A program made the translations under genes and the position numbers. A stretch of DNA of 64,000 nt from DAOUJI01 sp965197415 (lineage in GTDB: Bacteria > Chloroflexota > Dehalococcoidia > Lucifugimonadales > JAGWBF01): positions 2,480,001-2,544,000 of the forward strand of contig OZ240207.1 in NCBI GenBank assembly GCA_965197415.1, written 5' to 3'. Below the pieces are notes generated by a model, which was not told where the DNA came from, did no database searches, and saw nothing but the letters and a program-made list of their open reading frames with translations. Positions 59,310 through 64,000 of the stretch are shown here, one piece after another (the stretch's first letter is position 1; every line of letters starts with the position of its first letter).

Positions 59310-59337
59310 TTGAGTCTGCCTGCTGCATGGGTATAAT
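59310..59337 (+). promoter_or_regulatory. Promoter of tRNA-Pro
   Basis: TTGAGT (59310-59315) and perfect TATAAT (59332-59337) with 16-nt spacer, 9 nt before the tRNA 5' end. Confidence 0.6.
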
Positions 59338-59346
59338 AAGCATAGT

Positions 59347-59422
59347 CGGGGTGTAGCGCAGCGGCTAGCGCGCCACGTTCGGGACGTGGAGGCCGGTGGT
59401 TCGAATCCACTCACCCCGACCA
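59347..59422 (+). tRNA. tRNA-Pro (anticodon CGG), CCA encoded
   Basis: Acceptor arm CGGGGTG (59347-59353) pairs perfectly with CACCCCG (59412-59418), followed by A and encoded CCA (59420-59422). Anticodon stem CCACG/CGTGG holds loop TTCGGGA with anticodon CGG (59380-59382), which reads CCG. T arm contains TTCGAAT. A T6 run follows at 59424-59429 and could end transcription, although no extra hairpin precedes it. Confidence 0.95.
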
Positions 59423-59445
59423 ATTTTTTGCAACATGGAAAGCCC

Positions 59446-59757
59446 GTGACCACCTCCTTCACCGTCGCATCCTCCAGCAAGCTGATTGACACCATCGGCG
59501 GCGACATCCGCGACCACGAGGTCGTGATCCTCGACTTCTCTGACACTGTCTACGTGGACGACAGCGCCGCCCTTGTGGTGGAACAGCTCATTGAGACAGC
59601 CGAAAGCCAGGAAACCCACTGTATAGTGATGGGTCTCTCGGGAATGCCAGCCCATAACCTTCGTGCTCTTGACGTTCTGAAGCGTGTTCCCGGTGACCAG
59701 GTTGTTGAGAGCTGGGACGACGCCAGAGTAACGGCGGCAAGACTGCTGACACCTTAG
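59446..59757 (+). CDS. Stand-alone STAS-domain protein, likely fragment of a SulP transporter
   Basis: 103 aa from GTG 59446. It matches the C-terminal STAS domain of the SulP transporter 0.1 kb downstream almost residue for residue (SFTVASSSKLIDTIGGDI, LDFSDTVYVDDSAALVVEQLI, IVMGLSGMP). It starts right after tRNA-Pro; a longer frame would run backward through the tRNA and is not real. STAS domains act as anti-anti-sigma factors or regulate SulP transport. Either it is a 5'-truncated paralogue left by duplication, or a free regulator of the full transporter. It has only a weak ribosome-binding site (GGAAAG). Confidence 0.65.
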   Translation: MTTSFTVASSSKLIDTIGGDIRDHEVVILDFSDTVYVDDSAALVVEQLIETAESQETHCIVMGLSGMPAHNLRALDVLKRVPGDQVVESWDDARVTAARLLTP

Positions 59758-59808
59758 TCCCGGGGACTACGGCCATTGGGCCCCGTAGCGTGGGGAATGG
59801 CGGTGCGG

Positions 59809-59838
59809 TTGTCCAAGGCGTCATAGGAACCCTATAAT
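59809..59838 (+). promoter_or_regulatory. Promoter of the SulP transporter gene
   Basis: TTGTCC (59809-59814) and perfect TATAAT (59833-59838) with 18-nt spacer. The first base of the mRNA would fall within a few bases of the GTG at 59849, so translation from there would be nearly leaderless; ATG 59861 is the alternative. Confidence 0.55.
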
Positions 59839-59848
59839 CCACCCGTCG

Positions 59849-61528
59849 GTGGATATTCCTATGCTTTCTAAACTCAACTACAACTTTGCAACTCTCCGGG
59901 GAGACCTCTTCGGCGGAGTCACGGCGGCGGTCGTCGGTCTGCCGGTGGCCCTGGGATTTGGCGTGGCTTCGGGCCTGGGACCGCTTGCCGGCTTGTACGG
60001 GGCCATTGCAGCAGGCTTCTTCGCGGCGGTGTTCGGAGGCACCCGGTCACAGATAACCGGCCCCACCGGCCCGATGTCCGTGGCAGTAGCCGTCATAGTT
60101 ACCAGCTACGTAGACAACCCGGCCGAAGACTTGCCCAAGGTCTTCACCATAATAATTATGGCCGGAATAATCCAGATTCTGCTGGGCGCAATGAGAATCG
60201 GACGGTTCGTGGCCTTCACGCCATACTCGGTTATATCCGGGTTCATGTCAGGCATCGGAATAATCATAATCCTGGTACAGACTCTGCCGTTCCTGGGAAC
60301 GTCTGTCGCTACTGGCGGGCCTTTGGCAGCGGTCCGCGCATGGCCGGATGTGTTCAGCGACGTCAATTTCGGCGCATTGATAATCGCCGCCGTGACCCTG
60401 ATTGTAGGCGTGGCGTGGCCGAGTCAGTTTAGAAAGTATCTGCCGCCCGCCTTGGCGGCGTTGGTCGTGGGAACGCTTATCGGCGTCTTATGGCTGACGG
60501 ATACCCCGGTCATTGGCGACGTGCCCTCGGGCCTGCCCACGTTCGAGATGCCGGACCTGTCGGGAAGTTTGTTAGTGGGAGCCGTGCAGCCTGCCGTGAC
60601 CATAGCGCTCCTGGGCGCCATCGACAGCCTGCTCACGTCACTGATAGCCGATTCGATAACCCGCACTCGCCACAACGCGAATCGGGAGTTGGTGGGCCAG
60701 GGAATCGGCACCGTGCTGACGGGATTTATCCAGGGACTGCCCGGCGCCGGGGCCACAATGGGTACCGTGGTGAACATACGCGCCGGTGGGCGGACTCCGG
60801 TTTCAGGTGTGGTCCGGGCTGGAATCTTGCTGGCGCTGGTGCTGGGTCTTGGTCAGTATGTAGAGTCGATTCCTCACGCGGTCCTTGCGGGCATCCTGAT
60901 GAAAGTCGGCTGGGACATCATAGATTGGCGCTTCATGATGCGCGTCCACCGCGTCCAGACGGAACACCTCCTCGTGATGCTTATAACCCTTGGGCTCACG
61001 GTGTTCTTGGACCTGGTCACCGCCGTCGCTATCGGCCTTATCGCAGCGGGCATGGCCAGCTCACGTCAGTTCGAGCGTCTGGAGCTGGACGCTGTAGTCT
61101 CCATCCCTCTGCTGGACAGGAGTTTTCTTGGCAGTGGGGGAAGCGAGGAAGATGCTGACGAGATGGACGCTTTCTCCGCACGGGTGGGCCTCGTGGCTCT
61201 CAGAGGCAGTTTCACCGTGGCCTCGTCCAACAAGCTAATAAACACCATCGGAGCCGACATCCAGGACCACGAGGTGGTGATTCTAGACTTCTCCGACACG
61301 GTGTACATGGACGACAGCGCCGCATTGGTTGTGGAGCAGCTCATAGACACGGCCAAAGACCAGGACACCGAGTGCATCGTAATGGGTCTCGGGGGCATGC
61401 CCGACGTCACCCTTCGGGCACTGGACGCCCTGAAAAACGTTCCTGAGGAACGAATCGTAAAAACTCGAGACGAAGCTAGGGATATCGCCAGGGAGATACT
61501 TGAAGACAAAAATTCACCGGAGGATTAA
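59849..61528 (+). CDS. SulP-family anion transporter with STAS domain
   Basis: 559 aa from GTG 59849 (ATG 59861 equally possible). The first 430 residues are membrane: FGGVTAAVVGLPVALGFGVASGLGPLAGLYGA and the SulP signature GTRSQITGPTGPMSVAVAV, then helices to about 430. Residues about 453-559 are a STAS domain (GSFTVASSNKLINTIGADI). SulP proteins import sulfate, bicarbonate or other anions by proton or sodium coupling. leuB starts 3 bp after its stop, with the ribosome-binding GGAGG inside the end of this gene, so both are co-transcribed. A second copy of the STAS part lies just upstream. Confidence 0.93.
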   Translation: MDIPMLSKLNYNFATLRGDLFGGVTAAVVGLPVALGFGVASGLGPLAGLYGAIAAGFFAAVFGGTRSQITGPTGPMSVAVAVIVTSYVDNPAEDLPKVFTIIIMAGIIQILLGAMRIGRFVAFTPYSVISGFMSGIGIIIILVQTLPFLGTSVATGGPLAAVRAWPDVFSDVNFGALIIAAVTLIVGVAWPSQFRKYLPPALAALVVGTLIGVLWLTDTPVIGDVPSGLPTFEMPDLSGSLLVGAVQPAVTIALLGAIDSLLTSLIADSITRTRHNANRELVGQGIGTVLTGFIQGLPGAGATMGTVVNIRAGGRTPVSGVVRAGILLALVLGLGQYVESIPHAVLAGILMKVGWDIIDWRFMMRVHRVQTEHLLVMLITLGLTVFLDLVTAVAIGLIAAGMASSRQFERLELDAVVSIPLLDRSFLGSGGSEEDADEMDAFSARVGLVALRGSFTVASSNKLINTIGADIQDHEVVILDFSDTVYMDDSAALVVEQLIDTAKDQDTECIVMGLGGMPDVTLRALDALKNVPEERIVKTRDEARDIAREILEDKNSPED

Positions 61529-61531
61529 GGT

Positions 61532-62620
61532 ATGGAGTTCAACATAGCCGTCCTGCCTGGGGACGGAATAGGCCCGGAGGTCATCGCAGAAGGAGTCAAG
61601 ACTCTGGACGCCGTGGGAAAGAGGTTTGGTCACAGCTTTCGATACACCTACGACGACGTGGGTGGGGTTGCCATCGACAAGCACGGCACGGCCCTGAAAC
61701 CTGAGACCGTCGAAATGGTCCAAGGTTCCGACGCCCTCTTGTTCGGAGCGGTCGGCGGACCCAAGTGGGACGACCCGACCGCCCCGGTCAGGCCCGAGGA
61801 CGGCCTGCTGGCCATCAGGAAAGGCCTGGGCGTGTTCGCCAACATTCGCCCGGTGAAGGTCTTTCCGGACTTGGTGGACTCCAGTGTGTTGAAGCCCGCT
61901 GTCCTGGAAGGTGTGGACATTGTCCTGATTCGCGAACTCACCGGCGGAGTCTACTACGGCCTGCCCAGAGGCCGCCGTGAAACCCGGAAGGGCTGGACGG
62001 CTGTTGACACCATGCGCTACACGCAAGCCGAAATCGAGCGTGTGTTGAGGGTGGGGTTCGAGCTGGCCCAGCGTCGGAGCAAGAGGCTGGCGTCTGTCGA
62101 CAAGGCCAACGTGCTGGAAACATCCCGACTATGGAGGCGCCTGGCCACAGAGATGTCCGAAGAATACCCTGACGTGGAGCTTGAGCACGTGTTGGTGGAC
62201 ACCTGCGCCATGCAGCTCATCCAGCGTCCCTCCAGGTTCGACGTCATCGTCACCGAGAACACCTTCGGGGACATACTCACCGACGAAGCCGCTGTGCTGG
62301 CGGCGTCCATGGGGCTTCTAGCCTCCGCCAGCCTGGCCGGTGTTCCCGTGGAGGGGCGCCGCACCATGGGCATGTATGAGCCTATACACGGCACGGCCCC
62401 TGACATCGCGGGAAAGGGCATGGCCAACCCCATCGCGACAGTCTTGAGCGTGGCCTTAATGATGCGTTACTCCCTGGGGCTTACCGAAGAGGCGGCCGCT
62501 GTAGAGCGGGCCGTAGAGCAGGTCCTTTCGTCGGGGCTTCGGACGCCGGACGTGGCCGGCGCAGGCGGCAGGCAGGTGGGCACGTTGGAGATGGGCGACG
62601 CGCTGGCGGCGGCTGTCTAG
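61532..62620 (+). CDS. leuB: 3-isopropylmalate dehydrogenase
   Basis: 362 aa. The opening IAVLPGDGIGPEVIAEGVKTLD, VGGPKWDD, LRKGL-like LAIRKGLGVFANIRPVKVFP, and IRELTGGVYYGLPRGR are diagnostic for LeuB, and YEPIHGTAPDIAGKGMANPIATVLS is the NAD-binding loop. It oxidises and decarboxylates 3-isopropylmalate in leucine synthesis. Other leu genes are not in this window. It starts 3 bp after the SulP gene, an arrangement without a known functional link. Confidence 0.97.
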   Translation: MEFNIAVLPGDGIGPEVIAEGVKTLDAVGKRFGHSFRYTYDDVGGVAIDKHGTALKPETVEMVQGSDALLFGAVGGPKWDDPTAPVRPEDGLLAIRKGLGVFANIRPVKVFPDLVDSSVLKPAVLEGVDIVLIRELTGGVYYGLPRGRRETRKGWTAVDTMRYTQAEIERVLRVGFELAQRRSKRLASVDKANVLETSRLWRRLATEMSEEYPDVELEHVLVDTCAMQLIQRPSRFDVIVTENTFGDILTDEAAVLAASMGLLASASLAGVPVEGRRTMGMYEPIHGTAPDIAGKGMANPIATVLSVALMMRYSLGLTEEAAAVERAVEQVLSSGLRTPDVAGAGGRQVGTLEMGDALAAAV

Positions 62621-62755
62621 CCCCGCTTGGTTGAACGGGATAGCGGAATCCTCGCAGCCGCACTGGCAGGGTTGACTAAACACGAAGTCGGCAGCAGACG
62701 GCTGGGCGCCCGCCGATCCTGGTCGCTGTGCAGCATGGATTCTCGATTACATGGG

Positions 62756-62771
62756 AATAGTGTACACTATT
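62756..62771. promoter_or_regulatory. Perfect 16-bp palindromic operator before vapBC
   Basis: AATAGTGTACACTATT is a perfect inverted repeat of 8+8 bp. A second half site TCGTGTACCATC follows about 4 bp later. It lies 30 bp before the antitoxin start, where ribbon-helix-helix antitoxins bind to repress their own operon. Confidence 0.75.
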
Positions 62772-62801
62772 TTCGTGTACCATCCCTACTGGAGCCAAGG
62801 A

Positions 62802-63026
62802 ATGAAAAACATAACCCTCAGCGCTGACGAGAACTTGATAGAAGCGGCCCGACGCCGTGCCGCGGCAGAGCAAACAACCTTGAACGCTAAATTTCGTCTA
62901 TGGCTCGCGGACTACGTTGGACGTGAACGACAGGCTGAAAGAGCTATGGAGGTAATGCGGGAGTTGCGGGGCAAGTTGTCCACCGGCGGGCGCAAGTTCA
63001 CTCGGGATGAGATGAATGAGCGTTGA
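62802..63026 (+). CDS. vapB: VapB-type ribbon-helix-helix antitoxin
   Basis: 74 aa from ATG 62802 with AAGGA upstream; a longer frame from 62751 runs through the operator and is rejected. MKNITLSADENLIEAARRRAAAE is a ribbon-helix-helix DNA-binding fold; the C-terminal half (AERAMEVMRELRGKLS) is the toxin-wrapping part. It should bind the palindrome at 62756-62771 together with VapC. The stop overlaps the vapC start by 11 bp. The toxin gene is broken, so the antitoxin now has no active partner in cis. Confidence 0.85.
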   Translation: MKNITLSADENLIEAARRRAAAEQTTLNAKFRLWLADYVGRERQAERAMEVMRELRGKLSTGGRKFTRDEMNER

Positions 63027-63248
63027 AGACTTCATAGACTCCAATGTCTTCATTTACATGTTCGATGAAACCGACGCCCACAAACGCCAACTGGCAGAGA
63101 ACCTCGTCCGCCGCAGCTTGGAGGACTCGAGCGCCTGCATCAGCTATCAGGTCGTCCAGGAGACAATGAACATAGTTATCGGCAAACTTGGGGCCACGCC
63201 TGAGACAGCCCGGCTTTTTCTGGAAGAGGTTCTAACCCCTCTGTGGGG

Positions 63249-63951
63249 CTTTGTTCCAAAAAGCCTAATTCGGGCTGACTTTTGGAACAAAGCCGGCATT
63301 TGAGGAACAAGGCCCCGTAAGGACGTGAGATGAGAGATACGCGCATGATTGCTAGTGGTTTGAGTGCTGGCCGCACCTGTTGGGCAGCGGGCGTGCTGGT
63401 TGCGGCAGTCCTGCTGCTACTGGTGGTCGGGTGCGGGGGAGGCAATGGAGAGCAGGACGGCCCCGGTTCCTCCGCCACCTATGGCATAGCGGAGTATGCT
63501 GAGCACAGTTGCAGCGAGGAGGCCATCCGGAACTGGGTGACGACCCTCGCCGGTCGCGACGGTGGCACTTGGGGCGAGGCCGTGGAGATGGCCGAGGCGC
63601 ACCTAGAACACCAAGAGAGCTACGATGGCCCGCTCTCGGTTGAGTTCAGGAGAGGGTACCACGAGCCTTGGCTCAAGGCCCTGGGGCAAGGGGTCGACGC
63701 ACTCAGAACACAGGACGCCGAGGAACCCTACGACGAGGACCGGTACCAAGAGTTAGTAAGCGCAATCGATACTGCTGTACACCTCGGAGAGCGTTTCGGG
63801 GAAGCATGCCAGAAGGTCATAGCCAGCTGGGGTGGGGGGCCGGGCTAGAAGAGCCAGCCTCAAGTTGAAAGGAGATTGCAAGGGTGGCCAAGTCCGGGAC
63901 TTTTGGAACAGACACTCGATTTGTGGAACAGGGGGCATTTTCGGAACAAGG
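63249..63951. mobile_element. ~0.7-kb element with inverted-repeat ends inserted in vapC
   Basis: The target CCCCTCTGTGGGG is present on both sides (63236-63248 and 63952-63964). The left end CTTTGTTCCAAAAAGCC and the right end read inward, CCTTGTTCCGAAAATGCC, match at 15 of 18 positions. Left-end CTTTGTTCCAAAA also has a perfect 13-bp inverse at 63280-63292. GGAACA is repeated at 63905, 63925 and 63943 at the right and at 63284 and 63304 at the left, about 20 bp apart. No transposase is present; the only gene is a lipoprotein. It would need a transposase from elsewhere. Confidence 0.75.
63330..63848 (+). CDS. Putative lipoprotein carried by the insertion
   Basis: 172 aa with AAGGA about 8 nt before the ATG (ATG 63345 also possible). 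A lipoprotein signal peptide of about 36 residues ends in the lipobox VVGC, with the lipidated Cys followed by GGGNGEQDG. The mature part is acidic, helical and has one more Cys (SCSEEAIRNW) and a late Cys (EACQKVI). No family was recognised. It is the only gene inside the vapC insertion, so it is cargo and not a transposition protein by any visible motif. Codon use is like the rest of the genome, suggesting an origin in a related host. Confidence 0.7.
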   Translation: MRDTRMIASGLSAGRTCWAAGVLVAAVLLLLVVGCGGGNGEQDGPGSSATYGIAEYAEHSCSEEAIRNWVTTLAGRDGGTWGEAVEMAEAHLEHQESYDGPLSVEFRRGYHEPWLKALGQGVDALRTQDAEEPYDEDRYQELVSAIDTAVHLGERFGEACQKVIASWGGGPG

Positions 63952-64000
63952 CCCCTCTGTGGGGTATAAACCCAACGCCCTGGCTCTACCACAGCGGGCT

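Larger units (their letters stand above)
63016..64000 (+). pseudogene. vapC: VapC PIN-domain toxin gene split by an insertion
   Basis: The PIN-domain frame starts at ATG 63016. Asp8 (DSNVF) and Glu49 (QETMNI) of the active site are present, but the frame leaves homology at EVLTPLWG (residues 71-78) and stops at 63303 after 95 aa, too short for a PIN toxin of about 130-140 aa. After the insertion (63249-63951) the sequence resumes in frame as PLWGINPTPWLYHSG at 63954-64000 and continues beyond the window, with the 13-bp target duplicated. The distal Asp residues are past the end of the window. The toxin is inactive unless the insert is removed. Confidence 0.85.

Noticed and set aside
59294..59410. 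N-terminal extension of the MaoC-like gene starting MDSNHRPP
   Set aside because: This peptide is the well-known false translation of the antisense strand of a tRNA 3' part; the tRNA-Pro at 59347-59422 explains it.
59386..59445. Extension of the STAS frame upstream through the tRNA
   Set aside because: It begins within the tRNA anticodon arm; the GTG at 59446 is the first plausible start outside the tRNA.
1..64000. CRISPR array or prophage region
   Set aside because: The repeats seen are interspersed hairpins without regular spacers, and no cas, integrase, capsid, terminase or portal genes were found.

Overview
The window is a GC-rich (roughly 60% by eye), densely coded chromosomal segment of a free-living bacterium. 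The gene mix suggests a Chloroflexota lineage close to the SAR202 / Dehalococcoidia group: three luciferase-like flavin monooxygenase paralogues, many short-chain dehydrogenases, family I and III CoA-transferases, carboxymuconolactone-decarboxylase-like proteins, a DUF1461 membrane protein, and intergenic gaps full of short palindromic repeats. This placement is an inference from gene content; no rRNA or phylogenetic marker was compared.

Layout. 1-4.2 kb holds a housekeeping cluster (ybeY end, dnaX, ybaB, recR, recO, a biotinyl carrier protein), followed by an MMPL exporter. 6.8-13.4 kb holds two luciferase-like monooxygenases around a minus-strand set that looks built for acyl-CoA/formyl-unit metabolism: CaiB-type CoA-transferase, oxalyl-CoA-decarboxylase-like TPP enzyme and a 10-formyl-THF-hydrolase-like protein. 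13.4-14.9 kb is a visibly AT-richer Fic gene with a hairpin behind it. 15.0-25.1 kb is a tandem array of nine SDR genes, all on the minus strand, interrupted by a 3-hydroxyisobutyrate-dehydrogenase-like gene and an Mrr-type endonuclease. 25.6-29.7 kb has a VOC protein, an orphan HigA-type regulator, a third luciferase-like enzyme, two small or unknown proteins and ffh. 29.8-35.8 kb has a FAD amine oxidase and family I CoA-transferase genes in the order alpha, beta-alpha fusion, IS110 insertion, beta. 35.8-43.8 kb has sbcC, a quinone oxidoreductase and a single-chain restriction-modification enzyme. 43.9-50.4 kb has a 54-residue protein, a GT2 glycosyltransferase, purF-purM-purH, a second CMD protein and an inositol-phosphatase-family enzyme. 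50.7-55 kb holds a peptide-type ABC substrate-binding lipoprotein facing its two permeases. 55.1-59.3 kb holds a DUF1461 protein, mazG, and an operon with sppA and two MaoC/FAS1-like dehydratase halves. 59.3-62.6 kb holds tRNA-Pro(CGG), a stand-alone STAS fragment, a full SulP transporter and leuB. The window ends in a vapBC toxin-antitoxin operon whose toxin gene is split by a ~0.7 kb element with inverted-repeat ends, a 13-bp target duplication and a lipoprotein cargo gene.

How it fits together. The repeated themes are oxidative attack on organic compounds (luciferase-like monooxygenases, SDRs, FAD oxidase, CMD proteins) and CoA activation with beta-oxidation-like hydration (CaiB, family I CoA-transferases, MaoC halves). 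Scattered singly among these are defence or stress modules (Fic, Mrr, a type IIG-like enzyme, HigA, VapBC) and mobile DNA (IS110, the vapC insertion, a MITE-like inverted repeat). The strongest candidates for something new are the vapC-splitting cargo element, the nine-gene SDR array, the CaiB/TPP/formyl-hydrolase set, and the tRNA-Pro/STAS/SulP arrangement.
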